Below are positions 54,283-61,633 of a DNA stretch of 64,000 nucleotides, in pieces (the first letter of the stretch is position 1; each line of letters begins with the position of its first letter). The position numbers and the translations under genes are program-made. The notes beneath the pieces were generated by a model. The model was given only the letters and a program-made list of their open reading frames with translations, made no database searches and was not told the DNA's origin. This DNA is from Candidatus Nanosynbacter sp. TM7-087 (GTDB lineage: Bacteria; Patescibacteriota; Saccharimonadia; Saccharimonadales; Saccharimonadaceae): contig NZ_JAJQJU010000002.1 of NCBI RefSeq assembly GCF_022828365.1, forward strand, positions 1 to 64,000, written 5' to 3'.

Positions 54283-54747
54283 TTATTGACGAGCAACTTT
54301 TACCATTGCGTCGCGAATGACTGAACCATTCAAAGTATAGCCAGCACGAAGCTCCTCGGCAACAACTTCCTTGTCGCCATCCGTTGATTCGTCAAATTGA
54401 ACAGCCTGATGAAATTCAGGATTAAACAAAGTTCCGGGTTTGGCGTCAATTTTCTCCAAACCAATCTCCTTCAATTGCTTGTCAAGTTGCTTATTCAGAC
54501 CAGCCACGCCCTTAACCCACGCATTATCTTGAATCTCCTCTGGGACGTTAGCAACAGCTCGCTCAATTGTATCAATAACTGGCAATAATTTCATCACCGA
54601 CTTAGTTTGACCCAACTCATGAGCTGATTGCTTTTCTGTCTCCACGCGCTTACGATAATTCTCAAAATCCGCTCGAGTCCGCTGCAGATCCGACGTCAGC
54701 TCAGCAACTTCTTTCTCTAAATCTTCAGCTTTTTTATTCTTCGTCAT
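54283..54747 (-). CDS. grpE: Nucleotide exchange factor GrpE
   Basis: 154 residues. N-terminal coiled coil (EKEVAELTSDLQRTRADFEN), YRKRVETEKQ, LPVIDTIERA, and the C-terminal beta domain with FNPEFHQAV and LRAGYTLNGSVIRDAMV. AAAGGAGG site; 18 bases after hrcA. Exchanges ADP on DnaK. Confidence 0.96.
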   Translation of the reverse strand: MTKNKKAEDLEKEVAELTSDLQRTRADFENYRKRVETEKQSAHELGQTKSVMKLLPVIDTIERAVANVPEEIQDNAWVKGVAGLNKQLDKQLKEIGLEKIDAKPGTLFNPEFHQAVQFDESTDGDKEVVAEELRAGYTLNGSVIRDAMVKVARQ

Positions 54748-54765
54748 TTTTCCTCCTTTTAAGCA

Positions 54766-55476
54766 CTACAAGACTTCTTCCAACATCGCACCCGTACGGC
54801 GCACCAGCTCCATCGTTCGACGATAATTTTGTCGCGTCGGACCAATCACACCGATGTAATTATCGCCGCCAGACGATGACTTAAATTTACTTATAATCAA
54901 CGTAGCTCCACTACTTTTACCGATTGGGTTTTCGCTACCAATAAACACATTTAGCGGTTCGTCCGGTGCCGCTTCGCGCAGCCACGGCTCGATATTGTCA
55001 ATCAATTTAGCAACCGCCTGGACGTGATCGCCATCACCAAACTCTGGCTGACTGAATAACTGAGTCATTCCGTTCATATACAAACTCGAACCAAACGACG
55101 CAAAACCAAAATTGCCAGTCATTTCCACCAAACCATCAACTGCTCGACGAATCGCTTTGTCTGAAGTATCAACATTTGAATTGACGTGCGCCTCAATTGC
55201 CTTCGTGCTGCTATCAATACCACTCGGCAATTCCGTCATTTGCGCCGCCGTGATTCCATTGACATAAAAACGATATCCCTTATCTGTCGGAATTCGACCT
55301 GCGCTCGTGTGGGGCGCCTCAATAAATCCCATCTCCTCAAGTTTTGCCATCTCACTGCGAATCGTTGCGCTACTCACGCCAAATAACTTGGCTAGCGTTA
55401 CACTACCAACTGGCGCCGCAATTTCAGCGTATTGCTCAATAATAGCGACAAGGATTGCTTGTTGACGTTCGGTCAT
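54766..55476 (-). CDS. hrcA: Heat-inducible repressor HrcA (short)
   Basis: 236 residues from the ATG at 55476, where TATAAT ends 6 bases upstream; an ATG at 55503 lies beyond the promoter. N-terminal winged helix ([46 protein letters not shown]) is well conserved. Typical HrcA is about 340 residues, so the GAF-like/insert region is reduced. Binds CIRCE; its own gene has one upstream. Confidence 0.93.
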   Translation of the reverse strand: MTERQQAILVAIIEQYAEIAAPVGSVTLAKLFGVSSATIRSEMAKLEEMGFIEAPHTSAGRIPTDKGYRFYVNGITAAQMTELPSGIDSSTKAIEAHVNSNVDTSDKAIRRAVDGLVEMTGNFGFASFGSSLYMNGMTQLFSQPEFGDGDHVQAVAKLIDNIEPWLREAAPDEPLNVFIGSENPIGKSSGATLIISKFKSSSGGDNYIGVIGPTRQNYRRTMELVRRTGAMLEEVL

Positions 55477-55496
55477 AGTCCAATTATATCGCAAAT

Positions 55497-55523
55497 CTAG
55501 CACTCATACAAGCAGAGTGCCAA
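55497..55523 (-). promoter_or_regulatory. CIRCE operator of hrcA
   Basis: CTAGCACTC - 9 bases - GAGTGCCAA, 8 bases upstream of the hrcA -10 box (55483-55488). Confidence 0.88.
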
Positions 55524-55526
55524 GCC

Positions 55527-56894
55527 TTATCGTCTTTCCGTAAAGTAGCGCGCTGCATCTGAAGAGAACAACATCATGATCATAATATGCACGCCAATTG
55601 AGATCAAAAGCAGCATAATCGACGCATTAATTCGCCCAATTGTCACGGATAAAGATTCGGTGACAATAGCTAATGTCGCCACAGAAAGTAGTGAGATTCG
55701 CGCCCGACTACTTCCTCGAAGCAACAACCCAACCAGCACGATTTCCGCCACGACCAGCAGAACATTAAAGCCAGCCATCATTGACAACATAGTATTCGCG
55801 GCATTTATATCAATTCCGTCAATATTCACAACCTGCACCAAAGTCGTCGGCCAGCTAGAAAAGTCCACCAACATTTGCCCAATTGTGAATAACGACGCCA
55901 GAATCATTAGTCCACCGCCAATTAAAATCTGCGGTGGTCGGCGACTCCAAAGCTCTTCCAATAAAGTTTCGTGATTTCGTGGATGACGATCATAAATTGT
56001 GCCATCCATAATCACCCCGAGCCGCGTTGAAGCGGTGACATTATCACCAGCCTTTATTCGACCAACTCCCAAAATTGGCAAATCGCCATCAGTGCGGATA
56101 GAATCTCCAAGACCATTGCGCGAATGATAACCCGTTGAAAAATCCTTTAATATCGTCACTCTAACATTTTTATTGTTACTTTTAACTGACTCAATGATAT
56201 AATCTCGTTCAATATCAATATTCTCGTCAATTTTATGTGTGAACTGAAAAGTAAACAAAGAAAAGCCAACACTCTTATCGTATGTACCAGCCGCCAACCA
56301 ATCAACTCGATGACCGCCAGGAAGAAGCCAGCCAGTTGGGCATCGCCAAAACCTAACGTGATGACGACGCCTTGGATTGCCGTCAACTTCCTGCTGATAA
56401 GCAAAGTCTTGCCGTCTGCCAAACAAAAATGCTGGCGACACTGGCGCATTTGGATAACTACGACCACTAAGCACAGTAAGCACCATTTTCCAAGCTGATC
56501 TTGGAGTTATGTCATCCGCCAAAACCCAGCCAGCCTCAGTCATTGCCTTATGGAGCTTTTCTTCCGAGCCACGCACGCTCAAATTGACAGGGTCGCTTAA
56601 TACTCCGTCCGCCGTTCGCGTCCTGCCGATAAAATAATTCGGTACGTACATATTGCTCAAAATTCGATGAAGTCTAGGCAACGCCAAATATGCTACAATT
56701 ATCCACACAACAAAGAATAAGCCAACCAGCCACCAACCGCCCGTCGCCCAACCTTCTCTAAGCACCAACCACGCCAACCAAAACGACGCCAAACCTGCAA
56801 AGATAAAAAAGGATTGGTCTAACAATGCAGTCAAGGTCTTCAAGGAGCGATCTTGCCTGGCTGCTATTTTTTTTGGAGTTTTTGCTGAACTCAT
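55527..56894 (-). CDS. LssY C-terminal domain membrane protein
   Basis: 455 residues. Two membrane helices at about 27-75, then a soluble domain resembling LssY_C (RSAWKMVLTVLSGRSYP, PAFLFGRRQDFAYQQEV, RRHHVRFWRCP), then three or four helices at the C-terminus. LssY-type proteins are linked to secretion or envelope functions in other bacteria; role here unknown. Overlaps gmk by 4 bases but also has TGATATAAT ending 6 bases before its ATG inside the gmk 3' end. Confidence 0.8.
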   Translation of the reverse strand: MSSAKTPKKIAARQDRSLKTLTALLDQSFFIFAGLASFWLAWLVLREGWATGGWWLVGLFFVVWIIVAYLALPRLHRILSNMYVPNYFIGRTRTADGVLSDPVNLSVRGSEEKLHKAMTEAGWVLADDITPRSAWKMVLTVLSGRSYPNAPVSPAFLFGRRQDFAYQQEVDGNPRRRHHVRFWRCPTGWLLPGGHRVDWLAAGTYDKSVGFSLFTFQFTHKIDENIDIERDYIIESVKSNNKNVRVTILKDFSTGYHSRNGLGDSIRTDGDLPILGVGRIKAGDNVTASTRLGVIMDGTIYDRHPRNHETLLEELWSRRPPQILIGGGLMILASLFTIGQMLVDFSSWPTTLVQVVNIDGIDINAANTMLSMMAGFNVLLVVAEIVLVGLLLRGSSRARISLLSVATLAIVTESLSVTIGRINASIMLLLISIGVHIMIMMLFSSDAARYFTERR

Positions 56895-57601
56895 AGATTA
56901 ATTATATCATTGAGGAGATTTCGAGCTACCAAACGCGCCTCGTCATCTTGACGCTTAAACACGTCGCCGCGCAAAATAATTTCCTCGGTCACTCGAATTG
57001 CTCGCTCCAAATCGTCATTGATAATCACGTGATAATACGGAACTTCAAGCGCGTAAGCCAACTCTTTTATCGCTGAAGCATGGCGCTTTGGCCACTCCGC
57101 CTGAAAATCTTCTTCGGTTGCATAACGCTTTTTTAATCGCTCAATCCAAGTTTGGCTATTTGGCGGCACAATAAAAATCGCAATGCTATCTGGCGCCAGT
57201 CGCTCATACTCCTCCACGCCCTGAACGTCAATGTCGGTAATTGCCACGCGGTTCTGATCATGCGCTAATTTCAGCTCAGCCACCGATGTCCCATAAACTG
57301 TACCGTGGACAAACTTTGCCTCAATAAATTCATTATTTTGTAGCATATTTTCGGCAGTTTGCAAATCAATAAAGTGATAATCAATTCCATCTTGCTCGGC
57401 ACATCCATTATTTGTGCGTGGCGCACGCGTAGTGTGAGAAACAATATCGCGAAACTCCGTCGACTTCAGCAATTGTTTTTTTATCGTGTCTTTGCCCGCA
57501 CCAGAAATTCCCGCGAGCAGCGCAATTTTCGTACTTTTGACCAACTCAATTGTCGATTCAGTTGGCTGATAATTTGTAATAAGATCTTCAATACTTAGCA
57601 T
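56891..57601 (-). CDS. gmk: Guanylate kinase
   Basis: 236 residues, about 30 longer than usual at the N-terminus. P-loop is LAGISGAGKDTIKK (variant of GPSGxGK), followed by SHTTRAPR, DYHFID, TDIDVQGVEE and FIVPPNS. Converts GMP to GDP. The replaced P-loop residues and N-terminal extension are unusual but the rest is typical. Confidence 0.88.
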   Translation of the reverse strand: MLSIEDLITNYQPTESTIELVKSTKIALLAGISGAGKDTIKKQLLKSTEFRDIVSHTTRAPRTNNGCAEQDGIDYHFIDLQTAENMLQNNEFIEAKFVHGTVYGTSVAELKLAHDQNRVAITDIDVQGVEEYERLAPDSIAIFIVPPNSQTWIERLKKRYATEEDFQAEWPKRHASAIKELAYALEVPYYHVIINDDLERAIRVTEEIILRGDVFKRQDDEARLVARNLLNDIINL

Positions 57602-57610
57602 AATATTTAC

Positions 57611-58069
57611 CTATAATAACTCATCAAGTACAGATTGCCAATTGGGAAATTCAGAACTTCCAAAACGAATAAGCCGACCAGGAAACTCGCCCGCACCATT
57701 CGCCGTCCGATCGTCAATCAAAATATCGCCTCGACTCAAATTCTTTGCTGACGAAAAAATAACCTTACGGAAGAAAACATTATCCGAACCTTCGCCGCCA
57801 AAATACTTTTTCACCCACGCCAACTTATCACCCAAAGCCGTCGGATTTTCCCACGGAGAGGAAGATAAAATATATAAATCGTATTTGTCTTTCAGAGCGT
57901 AAACCGCCTCGATAGCTCCAGGCATAGGTTCCATCAAAGAAAAAATTCCTGGAATATTATCGTGCTGACCAGCAAACTCATCAATCAACTCGGGCGATAT
58001 TTTTGTTAAAGCAGATTTGAAATCCGCCAAAACACCATCCATATCAATATAAACAATAGGTTTTTTCAT
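57611..58069 (-). CDS. 5'(3')-deoxyribonucleotidase-like HAD phosphatase
   Basis: 152 residues. HAD motifs: DMDGVLADF (nucleophile Asp9 and Asp11), LYILSSSPW, and the acidic pair ILIDDRTANG near the C-terminus. Fits the NT5C/YorS-like group removing phosphate from nucleoside monophosphates. It is 3 bases from lepA-C. Confidence 0.85.
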   Translation of the reverse strand: MKKPIVYIDMDGVLADFKSALTKISPELIDEFAGQHDNIPGIFSLMEPMPGAIEAVYALKDKYDLYILSSSPWENPTALGDKLAWVKKYFGGEGSDNVFFRKVIFSSAKNLSRGDILIDDRTANGAGEFPGRLIRFGSSEFPNWQSVLDELL

Positions 58070-58071
58070 AA

Positions 58072-59034
58072 TTAATCCCTTTTTAGCATCACCATAAACG
58101 CTTCACTTGGTATGTCAACTTTGCCGAAGCGCTTCATTCGTTTTTTACCACGCGCCTGCTTGGCGAGAAGCTTCTTTTTACGACTGACATCGCCGCCGTA
58201 AAGATAACCCGTAACGTCCTTTCGGTAAGCGCCGATATTTTCCCTGGCAATAAATTTACCACCAATTGCCGCCTGCAATGAAACCTCAAAGCTCTGGCGC
58301 GGCACAACTTCTTTCAATTTCTTAACAATCTCACGCCCCAAATGTTGAGATTCTGACCGATGGCACATTACGCTCAACGAATCAACCATTTCGCCCGCCA
58401 CATAAAAATCGACGCGCACCAAATCTTCCACTTGATAATCTGCCAACTCATAATTAAACGAACCGTAGCCGCTGGTAATAGATTTCAATTGGTCATAAAA
58501 ATCCGTCAATAAATTCGCAAGTGGCGCCGCAAATGAAATCAGCGCCCGCTCGTCAATGTAACTCAGGTTTTTCTGGCGACCACGCTTACTCACAATCAGC
58601 TGAATCACCGCACCAATGTAATCCTGCGGCACGACAATTTCGCCATCAATCCACGGCTCGCGAATCTCTTTTATTTGCGCCGGGTCGGGCAATTCACTAG
58701 CAGATTTAATATCCAGCTCCTCTCCATTCGTCAAACTAACTTGATAATCAGTACTCGGATTGGTCACAATCAAATCCAAATTATATTCACGCTCCAATCG
58801 CTCGCGAATAATGTCCATATGAAGCAGACCCAAAAATCCGATTCGCACACCATAGCCCAAAACCGGCGAATTCTCCGGCTCGAATTGCAGCGCCGAATCG
58901 CTCAGGCTCAACTTTTCAATTGCTTCTTTCAGGTCATTATAGTCTTCATTGGACACCGGGAAAAACCCCGCATAGACAAACGGCTTAACTTCTTTATAGC
59001 CTGGAAGTGGCTGGACGGTAATTTTTTCAGTCAT
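58072..59034 (-). CDS. lepA: LepA/EF4, C-terminal part (domains III-V) as a separate gene
   Basis: 320 residues, starting MTEKITVQPLPGYKEVKPFV, which in intact LepA is the start of domain III after the linker. Contains GYGVRIGFLGLLHMDI, the EF-G-like domain, CHRSESQHLGREIVKKLKEV and the LepA C-terminal domain ending QARGKKRMKRFGKVDIPSEAF. There is no GTPase domain; it is encoded at 60758-61633, with 1.7 kb of other DNA between. The frame is intact and has its own promoter-like sequence. EF4 acts on translocating ribosomes; whether the split halves work together is unknown. Confidence 0.95.
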   Translation of the reverse strand: MTEKITVQPLPGYKEVKPFVYAGFFPVSNEDYNDLKEAIEKLSLSDSALQFEPENSPVLGYGVRIGFLGLLHMDIIRERLEREYNLDLIVTNPSTDYQVSLTNGEELDIKSASELPDPAQIKEIREPWIDGEIVVPQDYIGAVIQLIVSKRGRQKNLSYIDERALISFAAPLANLLTDFYDQLKSITSGYGSFNYELADYQVEDLVRVDFYVAGEMVDSLSVMCHRSESQHLGREIVKKLKEVVPRQSFEVSLQAAIGGKFIARENIGAYRKDVTGYLYGGDVSRKKKLLAKQARGKKRMKRFGKVDIPSEAFMVMLKRD

Positions 59035-59045
59035 AACTATTTGTT

Positions 59046-59074
59046 ATTATATCAGCTCAATGTTTTTATATAAA
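59046..59074 (-). promoter_or_regulatory. Candidate promoter of lepA-C
   Basis: TTTATA (59069-59074), 17 bases, TATAAT (59046-59051) on the minus strand, 11 bases before the lepA-C ATG. Confidence 0.5.
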
Positions 59075-59144
59075 CGCACAGTAAATCGCTACTTGCATAC
59101 CTACTTATTCTCAGCAAATTATTCCTTACACACTGAGGTCTAAT

Positions 59145-59615
59145 CTATAACTGCTCAAAAATCTTATGAGCTTGATTCTTGCTAATAGTCTGAACCAGTT
59201 CAGCGTAGCTCATCCACCGACCGCGTTTAGCTTTGTCGCGACGATAATCCTTCTCGTCAGTAATATCACCCTTAACTATCACATCAACATTACGCCAAGC
59301 GATCCAAGGTATGTCATCGCTCAAAAAGCTATAATCTAGATGAACATAATTTTCGTTGATCAGTTTATAGTCTGACGATGAAAATCCGCGCGCATACAAC
59401 TCGCGGAGAATAACGTCTGCTAGTTCGGCAAAGTTGTCAGCAGTGACATACAGAAAGTCATCGTATTCTTCACCAAGTTCGTATGATCGTCCATTCATAA
59501 AAATACTATACGAATCATCGTCAACAATTTTCTCGTCCAACCACACGCGGTGGTCGCGTGTTATCGGAATTACGCGACATCTAATCTTCTCTGTAAAGTT
59601 TTTGAAATTACTCAT
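59145..59615 (-). CDS. Uncharacterised small protein inside the lepA insertion
   Basis: 156 residues from the ATG at 59615 (an upstream ATG at 59639 is possible). Acidic, no membrane segment or signal. Contains TRDHRVWLDEKIVDDDSYS, a Tyr-rich middle and a C-terminal KAKRGRWMSYAELVQTISK. I do not recognise the family. No strong ribosome site is seen. It lies between lepA-C and the MazG-like gene. Confidence 0.6.
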   Translation of the reverse strand: MSNFKNFTEKIRCRVIPITRDHRVWLDEKIVDDDSYSIFMNGRSYELGEEYDDFLYVTADNFAELADVILRELYARGFSSSDYKLINENYVHLDYSFLSDDIPWIAWRNVDVIVKGDITDEKDYRRDKAKRGRWMSYAELVQTISKNQAHKIFEQL

Positions 59616-59690
59616 AATCGCCAACAACAGATATATCAATACCTATTTCGTGCATTTTATTACATCTGCGCTTTTCAATACTGGTATGTA

Positions 59691-60005
59691 CTATTTCCAC
59701 TGTCGCGTCTGGTTGATCTTGTGCTTCTCAAAATACACTTCCGCCAAATTGACATCAAACCGATTTGCCAATTCCATCAAATAGTTCAGCACGTCCGCGA
59801 ACTCCTCGCGCAGATTGTCGTGATTGTCAGGTTTTTTCTCACCCTTAAATCCTGTCTCTTTGCGAACTGCTTTTGCCAGCTCGCCAACTTCCTCAGTAAA
59901 CAATAAGAACACTTCAGTGACAGAATTTTTATCCCACCCCTTCTCTTTACATGTTTGATCGAGGTGTTTTTGTAATTCAGTTAAGCTGATTGTTTGTGGA
60001 TTCAT
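59691..60005 (-). CDS. MazG-like nucleotide pyrophosphohydrolase
   Basis: 104 residues, all-alpha NTP pyrophosphatase. The metal-binding helices carry TEEVGELAKAVRKE and LREEFADVLNYLMELA (EExxE ... ExxD). Probably cleaves non-canonical or excess NTPs to NMP and PPi. AGAAGGA precedes the ATG. Its 5' end is partly duplicated at the end of lepA-N. Confidence 0.88.
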   Translation of the reverse strand: MNPQTISLTELQKHLDQTCKEKGWDKNSVTEVFLLFTEEVGELAKAVRKETGFKGEKKPDNHDNLREEFADVLNYLMELANRFDVNLAEVYFEKHKINQTRQWK

Positions 60006-60032
60006 GATTTTTCCTTCTTTAATCTTAATTAA
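59974..60032. repeat. Direct repeat, copy 1 (5' end of MazG-like gene)
   Basis: A 59-base stretch covering the ribosome site and first ~10 codons of the MazG-like gene. It matches 60755-60811 at about 85% with a 2-base gap; AATTCAGTTAAGCT and AATCTTAATTAA are identical at the ends. Confidence 0.8.
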
Positions 60033-60222
60033 CTTACACTTGATGGAATATAAACATAGCAGGAAGCAAGAATCTGCTCGCTATCCAATCCTATTTTTAA
60101 TTACTATTATACTCTGATTTATCAAACAATATATCACTTTGGTTAAATATTTTTTCCTGTGATAGTCCAAAATCTCTACCAGCAACTTTTTTATGAAGTT
60201 GCTGGTTTTGTTTATATAACTT
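60006..60222. other. AT-rich intergenic DNA with one hairpin
   Basis: 217 bases between the MazG-like and SemiSWEET genes. It holds a perfect hairpin CCAGCAACTT/AAGTTGCTGG (60179-60188, 60196-60205) followed by TTTTGTTT on the plus strand. That orientation does not suit the minus-strand SemiSWEET gene, so it may be a leftover of the source genome. No open frame is seen. Confidence 0.55.
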
Positions 60223-60486
60223 TTATAAAGAAGTAATAAAAGTTAAACCGCCTAATATCACTCCCGCTGCATTGGGAATGATGAGGATCCAGTCTTTTTT
60301 AGGTTCTTTTGTCCAACCATAGATTACCCAAATTAAACAAGAAACTGCTGCGAATAGTGGTTGGAATGGTTGAGCTTTTTCTCCTTGTAGGTTAGCGATA
60401 ATTTGTGGAATATATGCAATAAAGACAAGGATCCCAATAAAAGCTCCAATAGATCCGACAAAGCGATTAATTTTTTGTTTAGACAT
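60223..60486 (-). CDS. SemiSWEET-type transporter, probably acquired
   Basis: 87 residues from the ATG at 60486, with GAGG 6 bases upstream; an ATG at 60498 has no ribosome site. Three hydrophobic helices, the single three-helix unit of SemiSWEET/MtN3 proteins, with VFIAYIPQI (the PQ motif) and SCLIWVIYGW. Works as a dimer to move small sugars. From memory it resembles streptococcal/lactobacillar family members closely, but no search was run. It has a near-consensus promoter, unlike its neighbours. Confidence 0.85.
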   Translation of the reverse strand: MSKQKINRFVGSIGAFIGILVFIAYIPQIIANLQGEKAQPFQPLFAAVSCLIWVIYGWTKEPKKDWILIIPNAAGVILGGLTFITSL

Positions 60487-60506
60487 ATAATACCTCATGA
60501 GGTTTT

Positions 60507-60536
60507 ATTATATTATAAAGGAAAAGATGCTGTCAA
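60507..60536 (-). promoter_or_regulatory. Consensus promoter of the SemiSWEET gene
   Basis: TTGACA (60531-60536), 18 bases, TATAAT (60507-60512). The -35 overlaps the stop codon of the transposase remnant. Confidence 0.75.
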
Positions 60537-60757
60537 TAATTTTGTGTAAACACTCTAGTAGAGTCTTCAAACAAAGTAACTAAGTAACGTTCCAGAGCCT
60601 CCTCGTTAGGAAAAAGAACCTTCTATTTCGTTTGACGTTTGATTTCTTTATTAAGAGACTTAATGAGTTTTGTCGAATAAATGCTATGCCAAATCTGGTA
60701 AGGAAACTGATTTCAGCAATCATACGCGTCAATACTACGAACCAACGCCAAAAAAAT
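60533..60757 (-). pseudogene. IS256-family transposase C-terminal remnant
   Basis: In the frame directly following the lepA-N stop, the minus strand reads QIWHSIYSTKLIKSLNKEI, then KRQTK, a stop, KVLFPNEEALERYLVTLFED and a final stop. This is the C-terminal signature of IS256/mutator transposases (IYSTN.IE..N...RR.K....FPNEEA). There are internal stops, and the N-terminal two thirds, including most of the DDE domain, are missing, so it is dead. No terminal inverted repeats were found. Confidence 0.85.
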
Positions 60758-60811
60758 TCAGTTAAGCTTATTGTTTGTAGATTCGTGGTTTCCCTTTTTA
60801 ATCTTAATTAA
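60755..60811. repeat. Direct repeat, copy 2 (at the lepA-N 3' end)
   Basis: 57 bases matching the 5' end of the MazG-like gene (59974-60032). On the minus strand it supplies the last ~17 codons of lepA-N ([15 protein letters not shown]) and its stop. Confidence 0.8.
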
Positions 60812-61633
60812 ATATCTCCCCAGTGTTACCGTATCGCCAACCCGCGCCTCGCGTGTCGTTTTCAGGTTTGTCACAATATAGCCAATTTCGCCAGTTTCAA
60901 GCGAAGGGTCGGGTTGCATGGCTGGGTTAAGATGACCGACTTCCAGAGCTAGTCCATCTGCGCCAGTCGCCATCATTCGGATAGATTCGCCCTTTTTAAT
61001 TCGCCCGTCAACCACCCGCACGTATAAAATCACGCCACGATAATCGTCATAATAGCTATCAAAAATCAACGCCCTAGTCGGACCATCAGCCTCGCCAGTT
61101 GGTGCCGGAATTCGCTCGACAACCGCATCCAAAACCTTATCTACGTTTTGACCAGTTTTAGCAGAAATATGAATAATCTCGCTCTCGTCGCAACCCAACA
61201 AATTAATAACTTGTCTGGATACGCGCGGTATATCAGCGGCCGGCAAATCAACCTTATTCAAAACCGGAATAATTGTCAAATCCTGCTCCATTGCCAGATA
61301 AACATTCGACAATGTTTGCGCCTGAATTCCTTGGCTGGCATCAACCACTAATATCGCGCCCTCGCAAGCCTGCAAACTACGCGAAACTTCATAGCTAAAA
61401 TCGACATGTCCCGGAGTGTCAATCAAATTCAGATCTACATTTTTATATCGCATTCGCACCGGCGCCAACTTAATAGTAATGCCTTTTTCCCGCTCCAAAT
61501 CCATCGAGTCCAGCAACTGCGACTTCATCTCGCGCTTTTCTACCGTCCCAGTCATCTCCATCATTCGATCGGCCAGCGTAGACTTACCGTGGTCAATATG
61601 AGCAATAATACAAAAATTCCGAATATTTTCCAT
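60758..61633 (-). CDS. lepA: LepA/EF4, N-terminal part (domains I-II) as a separate gene
   Basis: 291 residues. Complete GTPase domain: [13 protein letters not shown] (G1), [11 protein letters not shown] (G2), [12 protein letters not shown] (G3), NKVDLPAAD (G4), SAKTGQNV (G5), followed by domain II to VGDTVTLG. Normal LepA (~600 residues) would continue into domain III; here the last ~18 residues come from a copy of the MazG-like gene start. The start shares bases TAATG with the murJ stop. A G-domain fragment could still bind GTP; partnership with the separate C-terminal part is possible but unproven. Confidence 0.95.
   Translation of the reverse strand: MENIRNFCIIAHIDHGKSTLADRMMEMTGTVEKREMKSQLLDSMDLEREKGITIKLAPVRMRYKNVDLNLIDTPGHVDFSYEVSRSLQACEGAILVVDASQGIQAQTLSNVYLAMEQDLTIIPVLNKVDLPAADIPRVSRQVINLLGCDESEIIHISAKTGQNVDKVLDAVVERIPAPTGEADGPTRALIFDSYYDDYRGVILYVRVVDGRIKKGESIRMMATGADGLALEVGHLNPAMQPDPSLETGEIGYIVTNLKTTREARVGDTVTLGRYLIKIKKGNHESTNNKLN

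Noticed and set aside
60179..60209. Hairpin as terminator of the SemiSWEET gene
   Set aside because: The T-run is on the plus strand, the wrong orientation for that minus-strand gene.
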